Below are positions 1 to 9,301 of a stretch of DNA of 64,000 bases, one piece after another. The stretch spans positions 49,262 to 113,261 of the forward strand of contig QBMK01000009.1 of the NCBI GenBank assembly GCA_003249035.1, read 5' to 3'. Each line of letters starts with the position of its first letter. Positions within the stretch are counted from its first letter, which is position 1. The stretch comes from Pseudanabaena sp. (GTDB lineage Bacteria > Cyanobacteriota > Cyanobacteriia > Pseudanabaenales > Pseudanabaenaceae). A program made the translations under genes and the position numbers. Under the pieces are notes generated by a model. That model searched no databases and had not been told where the DNA came from. It saw only the letters and a list, made by a program, of their open reading frames with translations.

Positions 1-87
1 ATTAAACCCAAAATTGGTTCGGCGGGCTTCGCCCGCCGAACCAATTTTGGGTTTAATATGCACACGTTATTTGATTTTCATTCCTTA
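1..87 (-). mobile_element. MITE-like element, copy A (cut by window start)
   Basis: Positions 1-57 are a perfect palindrome with 27-bp arms and a TTC loop. It is followed by an AT-rich arm ending in CATTCC and then TTA at 85-87. Read in reverse complement it matches the copies at 42627-42730 and 54436-54539. By alignment about 13 bp of this copy lie before the window. No coding capacity. Confidence 0.75.
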
Positions 88-320
88 GAGAGTGTTTGAG
101 AAGTTAAGGCGTTTAAATGGCATTCGTTCTTTTAGGACTGACAGTTTCAACTAATGATATTGTTTACTGACTTAAAAAGATATACACTTCAGTTGCCAAT
201 AATTGTGATGATCGTGACGACTATGATAGTTTGAGGTGATGGCGGCAGTTGAGGTTTAGAGAATAATTAATTTATTTGTGTATGATTAAGTGAAGTGTTA
301 TCCATTTTAGTCCTTAGATC
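88..320. other. Intergenic region upstream of the phosphoesterase gene
   Basis: No gene, RNA or clear promoter is recognisable between the repeat and the ATG at 321. The stretch is AT-rich and presumably holds the promoter of the downstream gene. Confidence 0.4.
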
Positions 321-1235
321 ATGTTTAATTCATCAATTAAAATAGCTGTAGTTGGCGATATTCATGATTTGTGGCAACCCGTCGAAGATCGCTTAGCACT
401 TCAGGCTTTGGAAGTCGATTTAGTTCTATTTGTAGGTGATATTGGCAACGAGTCAGTGGAAGTTGTCCGAGAGATTGCTAATCTCGATATACCGAAAGCA
501 GTTATTTTGGGTAATCATGACGCTTGGTACAGCACCTCGGATAGTGACAAAAAGCCTAGTAAGAAGGAATGTCCCTACGATCGCACTAAAGAAGATCGCG
601 TTCAGCAGCAGTTGGATATATTAGGTAATCTCCATGTGGGTTACAGTTGGATTGACTTTCCTGAATTCAATCTCTCCATAGTTGGCTCGCGTCCTTTTAG
701 CTGGGGAAGCTCTAGATGGAAACAAGAAGCGTTTTATCGCGATCGCTTTAATGTTAAAAACTTTGCAGAATCAACGCGACGGATTACCGAAGCAGTTGCC
801 AATGCTGCCTATGACAACATAATTTTTTTGGGTCATAATGGGCCATTTGGACTAGGGAGTGAAGAATATTCCATTTGTGGCAAAGATTGGAAATCTGGCG
901 GTGGCGACTATGGCGATCCAGATTTTGCAGAAGCTATTTCTAAATCCTATCAAATGCTGAAAACTATTCCACTGGTTGCCTTTGGTCATATGCATCATCA
1001 TTTGCGCCTCAATTCCAAACGTACTCGTGATGCGATCGCAATTAACGATATGGAAACAGTCTTTCTTAATGCTGCTTGTACACCGAGAATTGTTAAAGAC
1101 AATAATCAAAGTTATCGCAACTTCTCCATTGTCACCTTAGAATCGGGACGTATTAACCAAATATCTCTTGTATGGCTAAATTCTCAATACCAAATAGTTA
1201 GCGAGAATATTCTGCTCCCGCGTAAAACTATGTAG
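321..1235 (+). CDS. Calcineurin-like metallophosphoesterase
   Basis: A 304-residue cytosolic protein with the full metallophosphoesterase signature: GDIHD at residues 12-16, GDIGNE near 39-44, GNHD near 64-67, GHNGP in the middle, and GHMHHH near the C-terminus. These residues bind the two metal ions in this superfamily. The sequence resembles the conserved cyanobacterial/plant phosphoesterase group whose substrate is not established. No signal peptide or membrane segment is seen. It starts with ATG and stands alone, convergent with the J-domain gene. Enzyme class is secure; substrate is unknown. Confidence 0.85.
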   Translation: MFNSSIKIAVVGDIHDLWQPVEDRLALQALEVDLVLFVGDIGNESVEVVREIANLDIPKAVILGNHDAWYSTSDSDKKPSKKECPYDRTKEDRVQQQLDILGNLHVGYSWIDFPEFNLSIVGSRPFSWGSSRWKQEAFYRDRFNVKNFAESTRRITEAVANAAYDNIIFLGHNGPFGLGSEEYSICGKDWKSGGGDYGDPDFAEAISKSYQMLKTIPLVAFGHMHHHLRLNSKRTRDAIAINDMETVFLNAACTPRIVKDNNQSYRNFSIVTLESGRINQISLVWLNSQYQIVSENILLPRKTM

Positions 1236-1297
1236 AAGAATCATCTCAGCCCAAATGATTTTAACGCCGCCAATAATCTTTTGATTCTGGCTATGCG

Positions 1298-2011
1298 TTA
1301 AACCGGTTGTAAATTTTCCATAGCTAGTTGAGCGCAGTAACGCATTTCGTCAGCTCTTCGCCAAAGCTCTTGTCCAGTGTGCAAGTGACGATCATCAAAA
1401 TTTAGAGTGAAGTAATTTAATTCTTCAATCCCATCACTTATCGCATTGAGACAGTGATAAAGATAGCTAGCAATCCCTGCGGCGGAAGGTGGATTGGGAA
1501 ACGCTCGGAAGAAAATCTGAGCCTTAGCATAGGAACCACGACATTCATCAATATAGTCTTCAAAGTCTTCCATCAGTCCATCATCGTAAGGATCTGCGGC
1601 GAGATCGTCGATCTGCTCATCTAGACTATCGAGAATAGCTTCGAGCATTTCGGTGATCGGTTCATAAACTTGTTTAAACCAGAGATCGAGCTTTTGATCT
1701 TCATTGAGATTGGTTTCACGCTTGGATGGAGATCGCTTAAACCCCTGATGAGATGATGAGCAATTGGGGGTATGTTTAATGCCAAGACTGCGATCGTAAT
1801 GGGCGCGAGATTGGGGATTGCTGAGAACTTCGTATGCAAGGTTGATTGAAGCAATATCATCGTGATTATCAAGATGATGATTACAATCTGGATGAAATTC
1901 TTTGACCAGTCCACGATATGCGCTTTTGACCTCGGTAGGAGCAGCGTTATAACTGATTCTCAGGGTTTTGTAGTGATTTACTTGTTGGGTGCGATCGCTT
2001 GTCCTAGCCAT
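1298..2011 (-). CDS. J-domain (DnaJ-like) co-chaperone
   Basis: A 237-residue protein with an N-terminal J domain (about residues 12-77). The diagnostic HPD tripeptide is at 40-42, followed by an AYEVLSNPQSRAHYD helix typical of DnaJ. There is no Gly/Phe region, zinc finger or substrate-binding domain, so it is a type III J protein. Such proteins recruit and stimulate an Hsp70 partner for a specific client. The acidic middle (about 95-160) and helical C-terminus have no recognised domain. ATG start. The client is unknown. Confidence 0.8.
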   Translation of the reverse strand: MARTSDRTQQVNHYKTLRISYNAAPTEVKSAYRGLVKEFHPDCNHHLDNHDDIASINLAYEVLSNPQSRAHYDRSLGIKHTPNCSSSHQGFKRSPSKRETNLNEDQKLDLWFKQVYEPITEMLEAILDSLDEQIDDLAADPYDDGLMEDFEDYIDECRGSYAKAQIFFRAFPNPPSAAGIASYLYHCLNAISDGIEELNYFTLNFDDRHLHTGQELWRRADEMRYCAQLAMENLQPV

Positions 2012-2232
2012 GTCCTTGTGATTAATCTACGTTTGCGATAATTTTGGGGTGTTTTTCATACTGAATTTTTGAAGATTCCGATAGTCTCGAAACATTATTT
2101 CTAAACAGAGCAAAACTTTTCTACTAAGTATTTTGTAGGGATATTCTTTGAACGTCAACCACTTGACAAGTAAGCAATTCTCGTTCTTAAAATTGGCTGT
2201 ACAATCAAAATCACAGATATTCAAGATAAATG

Positions 2233-2261
2233 TTGCTAAAGTGATCGTAATTCTGTTATCT
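2233..2261 (+). promoter_or_regulatory. Possible promoter of tRNA-Thr
   Basis: TTGCTA at 2233-2238 and TTATCT at 2256-2261 are separated by 17 bp and lie about 19 bp before the tRNA 5' end. The -10 box is a weak match, so this is tentative. Confidence 0.3.
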
Positions 2262-2279
2262 TGTCAAAGGATTAAATTT

Positions 2280-2352
2280 GCTGGTGTAGCTCAGTTGGTA
2301 GAGCAACTGATTTGTAATCAGTAGGTCACGAGTTCGAGTCTCGTCCCCAGCT
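2280..2352 (+). tRNA. trnT: tRNA-Thr (anticodon UGU)
   Basis: The cloverleaf is readable. Acceptor strand GCTGGTG; D arm GCTC/GAGC; anticodon stem ACTGA/TCAGT enclosing loop TTTGTAA, anticodon TGT; T arm ACGAG/CTCGT with TTCGAGT loop; acceptor strand CCCCAGC; discriminator T at 2352. No CCA is encoded. Position 6 of the acceptor stem pairs T with C (mismatch); related tRNAs usually have CACCAGC here. Confidence 0.93.
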
Positions 2353-2560
2353 TAGGTCATATATCTTAACTAAATAGGCATAAGGTCTTTTTTCAAGACT
2401 TCTTGTTTGTCTCCTGCTCTTCATCTTCGACCATTTGTTTATGACCATGGGAAAACGTGAGAGTAGGATAATACATTCATGCTAGAAAGTTACTCCCTTC
2501 CCAGTGTAAGAATAGGCATGGGAAAAAGGAAAAAAATGGATCGACTAGAAAGACTGAAAA

Positions 2561-2597
2561 ATAAATGAAGGCGGCGCTTCGCTCCGCCTTCATTTAT
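2561..2597. terminator. Hairpin in the tRNA-ribF gap
   Basis: A perfect 14-bp stem (ATAAATGAAGGCGG and its complement) with a 9-nt loop. It lies in a 354-bp gap (2353-2706) that otherwise holds nothing recognisable. It could terminate ribF, which reads leftward into it, or be one of the local hairpin repeats. Confidence 0.5.
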
Positions 2598-2706
2598 CTG
2601 GGTTTTGATTTGTCCTAGCTATCTCTTTTATTGCTATCAAAGCTTAAGTCTACTTCTGTGGACGACAGAATAATAGAAATTAACCCGTTGAAATAGGTTT
2701 GAGATT

Positions 2707-3717
2707 TTAGCCTAAACTTGAGTGCAGGGCTTTTGCCAATATCTGTTGTTTTGGCGCAAGATAGTTTCGTACTGTCTGGCAATCAGCCTGAATTTGAGCT
2801 TTGAGCGCATCAAGTGAATCAAATTTCCGTTCAGGACGGATAAATCTGATTAAGTCGGCACTTAGTTCTTGATCGTAGAGATCGCCTTGCCAGTCAAATA
2901 AATGTACTTCGACCGATCGCTGATTGCCATCCACAGTTGGACGTAATCCAATATTCATTACACCAAATATTTGCGATGGGGATTGTATTGCTGGGTCAGG
3001 ATTATTGATCATTGCTTGGACTGCGTAAACCCCATCACGCGGTAAACACTTTTGTGTAGGCATCTCTAAATTTGCAGTCGGGAACCCAATTGTGCGCCCT
3101 AATTGTTTGCCTTGCACTACCCTGCCTAGAAGGTTGTAAGGACGACCAAGCAGTGAGTTAGCTAAATCAATTTCGCCTTGGGCCAAGGCTGACCGAATAT
3201 TGGAGCTACTGATACGCACTGACGGCTGATCGAGATCGCCAAAACTCATCGTTTGTTCAGGAATGACCATGAGTCGATCACCCCAGATATTTTGCAAATC
3301 GCTAATATTGCCTTGTCGTTTCTGCCCAAAATGAAAATCAAAGCCAACGCTGATTAATTCGACTTGGAGCGATTCAATTAAAATCTTATGGATAAATTCG
3401 GCGGCAGTTAGCTTGGCAAGTTCAGCGTCAAAAGGTAACAAAACTAATTGCTCAACACCAAGAGATTCAAGCAAGGCTACTTTTTCATCAAATGGTGCAA
3501 GTAGCGATCGCGATTTTCGGCTAAAAAATTCTTGGGGATGCGGTGAAAAAGAAACGACCGTACTGGTTAAATGTGGATTGCGTTCGCGCAAAGGTATCGG
3601 CAAAATTGGCGCAATCACACTACGATGTCCCACATGTACGCCATCAAAATTACCAAGGGCGATCGCAGTGGGACGAGAAATTTGGGTTGGGTCAAAAATT
3701 ACTCTCACGCTTAACAT
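2707..3717 (-). CDS. ribF: Bifunctional riboflavin kinase / FAD synthetase
   Basis: Converts riboflavin to FMN and then FAD. The N-terminal FAD synthetase (nucleotidyltransferase) domain shows GNFDGVHVGH just after the start. The C-terminal flavokinase domain shows GRTIGFPTANLE and then GVYAV. The ATG at 3717 (MLSVRVIFDPTQ) gives 336 residues, normal for RibF. The reading frame stays open to 3795, but that extension runs into a repeat hairpin and is Cys/Phe-rich, unlike RibF, so the shorter start is preferred. Gene stands alone. Confidence 0.93.
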   Translation of the reverse strand: MLSVRVIFDPTQISRPTAIALGNFDGVHVGHRSVIAPILPIPLRERNPHLTSTVVSFSPHPQEFFSRKSRSLLAPFDEKVALLESLGVEQLVLLPFDAELAKLTAAEFIHKILIESLQVELISVGFDFHFGQKRQGNISDLQNIWGDRLMVIPEQTMSFGDLDQPSVRISSSNIRSALAQGEIDLANSLLGRPYNLLGRVVQGKQLGRTIGFPTANLEMPTQKCLPRDGVYAVQAMINNPDPAIQSPSQIFGVMNIGLRPTVDGNQRSVEVHLFDWQGDLYDQELSADLIRFIRPERKFDSLDALKAQIQADCQTVRNYLAPKQQILAKALHSSLG

Positions 3718-3785
3718 TTTGACACAATAGAAACCAAAAAATAGAAGACATGCAATGTAATTACAATTAAATTGTGCGGTAATAC

Positions 3786-3890
3786 AAAAACACAAAATGG
3801 CTACGCCATTTTGTGTTTTTAAAACCCTGACTGGGTTTGGTTTTTAATTCACAGAAGTAGCGTCACACTTTTGTAAATTGGTATAACAAG
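3786..3890. repeat. Dispersed repeat, uninterrupted copy (family 2)
   Basis: Begins with a perfect 16-bp hairpin (3786-3801 with 3805-3820, loop TAC). It continues through AAAACCCTGACTGGGTTTGG and ends with TTGTAAATTGGTATA. The same order of blocks occurs at 54395-54587, where the MITE-like element interrupts it. It lies between ribF and the TPR-CHAT gene. Confidence 0.65.
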
Positions 3891-3983
3891 GAAAAACGAT
3901 CTATATTAGTAATCTCTCCCAAGGGCGAGGAAAAGTAACAGCGGGGAAATGAGCTGCCCAAAATTGGACTTTCGACAAATTGT

Positions 3984-6587
3984 CTATAACCCATTGCCGA
4001 TCGCAAAGAATGCTGACCAAAAGTAGGGATGGTTATAATCTTTGGATTTGATTAACGCAATTTGAGATCGCCTTAATGACTCTGCGATCGCTACATTCTC
4101 TTTTTGCAGTTCACCGTAAAAAGCCGTCATCAGTAAACCGGTGCCTACGTCATTAACTGACCAGAGCGAGGTGATCGCATTTCTTGCTCCTGCTTTCTGT
4201 ACTTGATAACCAAAGCCTAAAATTTCTACACCGCTACCAAGTGAAACTAACCCTGTCTGACAGGCGCTCAATATAATCAAGTCTACATTTGGGATTTGCC
4301 AATCGGTAATTTCATTGAGACGGATTTTATCGCCACTGCCAAAAATGATGAAAGAGTTATCAGGTACGCCAATATTAAATTCAGCATGCGTGGCAAGGTG
4401 GAGAATGTTATGATTTTTTAGCCTTGACTCGATTGCTTGGCGGCTAAAGTTCGCTTCAGTCAATGTTACTGAGTTTTGGAATGTATTCGCGATCGCTTGG
4501 ACTTCTTTAATTGTGGCAGGTAAAGCAATTTGTCCAAATTTTTTCTCTCCTTCTTTGCCTCCAAAAGCTCCCGCTAAGATATTGGGTGATTTTTTTTGTT
4601 TCATTGAAAAATCAGAGAGGCTATAGGCAATTAGATTACTAATGCGATATTTCTCAACCAACCATTGTTTACCGTCATAGATCGCTGCAAGTGGAACATA
4701 GCGAAGTTGTCCATCAGGTGCATAGAGAATTGTTTGAGCCTTAGCTTGTTTGAGTTCGATCTCAATTGGTTTAATCAGCAAATCATATAGTTCAGCAGCA
4801 GGTACTTTGACATCTTCAGAGCTAAAATCGCGATGTCCAACCCTAAATTCAGAAATTAAGGTTTCTAGTTTTGCTTTAGAGATTTTAACAGTGCGGCTAA
4901 TGGGAAGAGTGTTGGGTGAGAAGAGGATGATTTCTAGGCGATCGTCTAAAATTAGGGGATAAAGTAGCACTGTTTTTAGTGGGATCTTTTGCAGATAGTC
5001 GGGCACTCTGTTGATCTCTGATTTGGGAAGCTGCTGAATTTGATTGGCAAGTTGGCGATTAATTTCAGCACTCTGCTCGAAGCTAATTGTTTTCAACTGG
5101 TCGCTAATGGCTCTCTCTGGCTCTAAAATTCTTACTCCCTGTGCAGTCCGATCGCTCCCCTTGATGTTTTTGAGATATTCTTCAAGCTCTTGGACTTTGA
5201 GCAGGTCAAGGATTTGCAAAGCTTCCATTACTCGACCTTGTTTGAGAAGTAGATCGGCGAGACGGCGATAGGAACCCTCAACAGAACCTATATAAGATTT
5301 TTGAATATCTTGATCGAGATTGCGAATATCTTTACGAATAGATTCACTGACGTTGACAGATTGTTTGTAGAAAACGATGGACAAATCAGATTGGTTTTGT
5401 TTCTCGAGAGTTAGACCAATATTGCTCAGGGCAACTCTCTCTCCATCGCGGTTTTTGATTTTTCGGGCAATTTCTAATCCTGACTTATGATAGTCAATCG
5501 CTTTAGCGTAGTCGCCCAACTCATAATATGCTGTTCCTAGAGAACCCAGAGTTTTTCCTTCCCCACGGCGATCATTGACTTCTTGTGCAATCTTGAGACT
5601 GGATTCGTAGTATGAGATCGCCTTGTCGAAATTACCCAGAGCCTCGTACGCATTACCCAGATATCCCAGCGATTTCCCCTCTCCACGGCGATCGCTAATT
5701 TCCTGAGCTGCCTCTAAGCTCGACTGGTGATACTTAATTGCCTCGTTATAGTTCCCCAGATCGTAATATGCATTACCTAAGTAACCTAGTGACTTTGCTC
5801 TACTCAGCCGATCGTTGATCTTGATGGCGATCGCTAAGCTCTGTTTGTAATAGTCAATCGATTTAGGATAGTCACCAAGCGCACGATAAACAAGTCCTAA
5901 AAAACCAAGGGCCTGTCCTTCTCCACGTATCTCTTTAATCTCACGAGTGATGGCTAAACGCTTCTCTTGAAATTCGATTGCTTTAGCATAATTACCCTGA
6001 GAGCGATAAGCATTTCCAAGATTACCCATCGCATTTCCTTCTCCTTGACGATCATTGATTTCACGGGCAATGACTAAACGTTGCTGGTGATAGTCGATGG
6101 CTTTAGGATAGTCGCCCTGAGCATAATAGTTCATTCCCAAATTACCCAAGGATGATCCTTCCCTGCGACGATCGCCAATCTCACGGGTAATCACTAAACT
6201 CCGTTCATGATATGCGATCGCTTTGGCATAGTTTCCTAGGGCACGGTAGACGACACCCAGATTGATCTGAGATTCCGCTTCCCCTCGGCGATCGCCAATC
6301 TCTTGAGCGATCTCTAAACTCTTGGTATGGGAAGCGATCGCCTCATCGTATTTCCCCAGTGATTCGTATGTTTTCCCCAGATTACCGAGCGTATTCCCTT
6401 CACTCAGGAGATCTTTGATTTCGCGATAGATATTGAGCGCTTGTTGCAATGACTGGATCGCTGCCTCGCACTGACCAGCTTGACATTGCTGCATACCTTG
6501 TTTATTTAGTAGATCTGCCTCAGCTTTTTGGTCTTGATTTATTTGTACTTGAGCTATAACAAAAGGCAAATCAGGAGACATCACCAT
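3984..6587 (-). CDS. TPR-CHAT protein (caspase-like peptidase family)
   Basis: About 867 residues. Residues about 25-425 are roughly ten 40-residue TPR units of the kinesin-light-chain type (GDYAKAIDYH-like helices, NLG-AY motifs), a protein-binding solenoid. The C-terminal third is a CHAT domain. The expected catalytic His lies in LHLATHAEF (near residue 731) and the Cys in LSACQTG (near 775), so an active cysteine protease is plausible. Codons at 6590-6579 are TTG, ATG, GTG, ATG; I take the ATG at 6587. PFVIAQ near the N-terminus looks like the tail of a signal peptide, so the true start or localisation is uncertain. No gene partner is adjacent. CHAT proteins act in proteolytic signalling and defence in other bacteria; the role here is not shown. 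Confidence 0.85.
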   Translation of the reverse strand: MVMSPDLPFVIAQVQINQDQKAEADLLNKQGMQQCQAGQCEAAIQSLQQALNIYREIKDLLSEGNTLGNLGKTYESLGKYDEAIASHTKSLEIAQEIGDRRGEAESQINLGVVYRALGNYAKAIAYHERSLVITREIGDRRREGSSLGNLGMNYYAQGDYPKAIDYHQQRLVIAREINDRQGEGNAMGNLGNAYRSQGNYAKAIEFQEKRLAITREIKEIRGEGQALGFLGLVYRALGDYPKSIDYYKQSLAIAIKINDRLSRAKSLGYLGNAYYDLGNYNEAIKYHQSSLEAAQEISDRRGEGKSLGYLGNAYEALGNFDKAISYYESSLKIAQEVNDRRGEGKTLGSLGTAYYELGDYAKAIDYHKSGLEIARKIKNRDGERVALSNIGLTLEKQNQSDLSIVFYKQSVNVSESIRKDIRNLDQDIQKSYIGSVEGSYRRLADLLLKQGRVMEALQILDLLKVQELEEYLKNIKGSDRTAQGVRILEPERAISDQLKTISFEQSAEINRQLANQIQQLPKSEINRVPDYLQKIPLKTVLLYPLILDDRLEIILFSPNTLPISRTVKISKAKLETLISEFRVGHRDFSSEDVKVPAAELYDLLIKPIEIELKQAKAQTILYAPDGQLRYVPLAAIYDGKQWLVEKYRISNLIAYSLSDFSMKQKKSPNILAGAFGGKEGEKKFGQIALPATIKEVQAIANTFQNSVTLTEANFSRQAIESRLKNHNILHLATHAEFNIGVPDNSFIIFGSGDKIRLNEITDWQIPNVDLIILSACQTGLVSLGSGVEILGFGYQVQKAGARNAITSLWSVNDVGTGLLMTAFYGELQKENVAIAESLRRSQIALIKSKDYNHPYFWSAFFAIGNGL

Positions 6588-6777
6588 CAAGTTCGTATCA
6601 CAATTGTATATTTTTTGTCGTGAACTACCAATCGTTCCCCATCTTCGAAGAGAGCCTAACTGAAATCACCCTTATCTATTATCAAGCTGGCGATCTATCT
6701 TACTTGTCACGTCATCTCTGAAATGCTTTCTAGGCAAGAGTTTCAGGATAAAGTTTATTTGCAATAAGTGTTGCTTA

Positions 6778-6903
6778 ATGACAAAATATAACGCTGGAAT
6801 AAAGCTTGTGGCGGTTGGAATATTGGCGGTTATGCTGAAACAGCAAGATAACGGGAAAAGTAAGCTTCAAACTCAGTCTTCAGCGAAAGAGCCTAAGGGT
6901 TAG
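6778..6903 (+). CDS. Possible 41-residue small protein
   Basis: An ATG-TAG frame in the 430-bp gap between the TPR-CHAT and transglycosylase genes. It encodes a short hydrophobic segment (KLVAVGILAVML) and a polar Lys/Gln-rich tail. There is no clear ribosome binding site and no family is recognised. It could be chance; reported because the rest of this gap is empty. Confidence 0.2.
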   Translation: MTKYNAGIKLVAVGILAVMLKQQDNGKSKLQTQSSAKEPKG

Positions 6904-6985
6904 CAATCAAAAGCTCAAATCCGCAGGATATCAGTTAACTCATCCTCAACTCATTTTCTCAAGAGTTTAGCAATTACAGATGTAG

Positions 6986-7028
6986 TTTTTAAAAAGAATC
7001 CTCGCAAAGCGAGGATTCTTTTTAAAAC
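6986..7028. terminator. Hairpin at the 3' end of the transglycosylase gene
   Basis: Stem of about 19 bp (TTTAAAAAGAATCCTCGC and complement) with an AAA loop. It overlaps the TAA stop (7024-7022) of the minus-strand transglycosylase gene and fits a terminator for it. Confidence 0.65.
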
Positions 7029-9184
7029 TTAGAGGCAACATTGAGATTATTAGATTGCTCAAAAGCTAAAACTTGTTGCTGCACTGAAGGAGAATACAAT
7101 CGCAGATAATTCCAATAGTTACCGAAAACCTTGGACACATAATCTCTGGTTTCGTCGTAGGGAATGTTATTTACAAACTCATCAGGGTCGCCAAGTCCCT
7201 TTGCTTCTACCCATCTACCGATCGCACCAGGGCCAGCGTTATAGCTAGCAACAGCAAGCATTGAGTTGTTGCCAAATCGGCTATGAGTATAGTCTAGATA
7301 CCAAGTTCCAAAATTGATATTATCCTCAGGTCTGTCAAGATTATAGCTATTCACTCCCTTTTTGCTAGCAATCCAAGAACCAGTATCAGGCATGATTTGC
7401 ATCAACCCGATCGCCCCAGAGCGAGAACGGATTTGGGGCTCAAATCGAGATTCTTGGCGCATCAAACCAATGACTAGAGATGGAGAGATGTTGCGATCAC
7501 GTGACCAGTTAGAGATGATATCCCAGTAATGAAAGGGATAGAGTGAACGGATATAAGCAGGATGCTGCTTGAGTTGGGCGATTTCGGCTCTTTGAGAATT
7601 AGGAACATCAATCCAATTTAAGCTTTCCAGAGTTTTGATCCCAATCAAGTTGTCTAGATTGGCAACACGCAAAACACCATCAGTAAAGATTTCCCTTGGC
7701 TCCAGATTCCGCTTGCCACGCAATTCTGTAACCCATAACGATCGCGCATCACGATCTAGACCAAGAATATAGAGCTCTTGCAGTTTTTCAGATCCAGCAG
7801 GTAAAGCCTGTCTAACGCTTGGAATAGTGATCGCTGGTGCAGTGAACCGCGCAGTTGTGAATGTTCCTACATTCCAGCCGAGGGAACTAGCCGATCGCCA
7901 TGCGTAATAGGAAGCAGGGTGCTGACGGATGGTAAATTCAAAAAACTTCTTGGCTTTAGTTTTATCTCCAATTTGATTAGCCCATTTACCTGCCCAGAAG
8001 CTGGCTTCGGCGGCGGAGTCACTTTCAGGACTATTAGCAATCAATGCATCAACCGTGGCGATCGCATTCTTGATTTGTCCGCCTTTCGCTTGACCTTTGG
8101 CAATGCGCCAACGCAATTCCCCAGCATCGTTGCTACTACCATAGCGACTTAACAATAAATTGCGAACTTCGCTGGCAGCTTTGGAGTTATCGAGTTTATC
8201 CTGCAAGATGGTAGCCTTAATTCCTAGGGCTTCACCTGCGGTGTCTGGATATGCTGCCAAAATGCGATCAGTAGCAGCGATCGCGGCTTGAGGCGAGTCA
8301 ATCTGCGTAATCCGAATCAGAGCGCGAGGAGCTTGGGGACTTTGCGGAAATTGCTTAACAACGCGATTGTAAGCCACGATCGCTGCATCGATTTGCTTGC
8401 CACGATGCAGACTGCGAGCGTAATTGTAAGCAGTAATTGGATTGACGGTGGCGCGAGCATAGGCATTTGCAGCTTTGCCAAATTCAAAATTATTGTAATA
8501 TCCATCTGCGATCGCCCACCATTGGTCGGATGTCAATGATGGTGAACTTGCCAATAGACGATTTAAGATCGGGACGATCTCTTTGTAATCACTAAAATAA
8601 GTCGCCAAATGAGTCATCAAATCAACTCGATTTGGACTTTGAGCCAGTAGGAGTAGTGCGACTTCTTGCGATCGGGGATGAGAAGGAAATTTTTGTAAAA
8701 GCTGTTGATTTTGTCCTAACGCAAACATTGCTTCAGCAGCTGCAGGACTGTCAGGAAACTTAGCTAAGAGTTGTTGCCAAGTTGATGTTGCAGATTGGAG
8801 ATCGCGCAGTTGGGTTTGTGCTTGAGCACGTTTGAGCAAAACATAGTCAGCTAAAATTGGATATTCTGTTTCCAATTTATCAAGAGCGGCGATCGCTTCA
8901 CGGGGCTTGCGGTTGTTGAGATGAATATCCGCAATTACCAAACGAGCGCGAACTGGATCAATATTGGTATTACTAGAACTTTGCTGTTTAGCTTGAGTTT
9001 CTAGTTTGGCAAGCCTTTGATCAACTGGGGTATAAGTTAATGGATCAAATGACTTGTTGTTATTGGCTAGGCTGGCATTCAGACTTAGGTTAGACTCAGT
9101 GGAAGCAGTAATTAGTGGTGCGCTAGCTCCTGCTAATGTAGCACTGAGCATAAGCACAATAGACCAACGCATTAATTTTCTCAT
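7022..9184 (-). CDS. Soluble-type lytic murein transglycosylase
   Basis: Cleaves the glycan strands of peptidoglycan to 1,6-anhydromuropeptides in the periplasm. 720 residues. A signal peptide (hydrophobic to about residue 25, ending ASAPLITA) is followed by a long alpha-superhelical region with TPR-like repeats (about 60-540). The C-terminal SLT domain (about 560-700) has the catalytic Glu in LMRQESRF, then GAIGLMQIMP and ASYNAGPGA. This matches the Slt70 architecture. ATG start at 9184. Monocistronic, with a hairpin at its stop codon. Confidence 0.9.
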   Translation of the reverse strand: MRKLMRWSIVLMLSATLAGASAPLITASTESNLSLNASLANNNKSFDPLTYTPVDQRLAKLETQAKQQSSSNTNIDPVRARLVIADIHLNNRKPREAIAALDKLETEYPILADYVLLKRAQAQTQLRDLQSATSTWQQLLAKFPDSPAAAEAMFALGQNQQLLQKFPSHPRSQEVALLLLAQSPNRVDLMTHLATYFSDYKEIVPILNRLLASSPSLTSDQWWAIADGYYNNFEFGKAANAYARATVNPITAYNYARSLHRGKQIDAAIVAYNRVVKQFPQSPQAPRALIRITQIDSPQAAIAATDRILAAYPDTAGEALGIKATILQDKLDNSKAASEVRNLLLSRYGSSNDAGELRWRIAKGQAKGGQIKNAIATVDALIANSPESDSAAEASFWAGKWANQIGDKTKAKKFFEFTIRQHPASYYAWRSASSLGWNVGTFTTARFTAPAITIPSVRQALPAGSEKLQELYILGLDRDARSLWVTELRGKRNLEPREIFTDGVLRVANLDNLIGIKTLESLNWIDVPNSQRAEIAQLKQHPAYIRSLYPFHYWDIISNWSRDRNISPSLVIGLMRQESRFEPQIRSRSGAIGLMQIMPDTGSWIASKKGVNSYNLDRPEDNINFGTWYLDYTHSRFGNNSMLAVASYNAGPGAIGRWVEAKGLGDPDEFVNNIPYDETRDYVSKVFGNYWNYLRLYSPSVQQQVLAFEQSNNLNVASKF

Positions 9185-9301
9185 CCGGATACATTCTTGC
9201 TGAATAGCATCCTAACATTTTATACAGGATGACTTACAGCACTTTTAGTGAAACACAACCGAAAATACGAGAAGTGGCGGATTGCACCGCTTCTCATATT
9301 T

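Noticed and set aside
2027-2224. 65-codon minus-strand frame between the J-domain gene and tRNA-Thr
   Set aside because: Composition is unlike a protein (Lys/Asn/Leu from AT-rich DNA), no ribosome binding site, no family; it overlaps the likely J-domain promoter.
5400-6500. Regular roughly 120-bp direct repeats, considered as a tandem or CRISPR-like array
   Set aside because: They are the DNA level of the 40-residue TPR units; spacers are not unique and the frame is open throughout.
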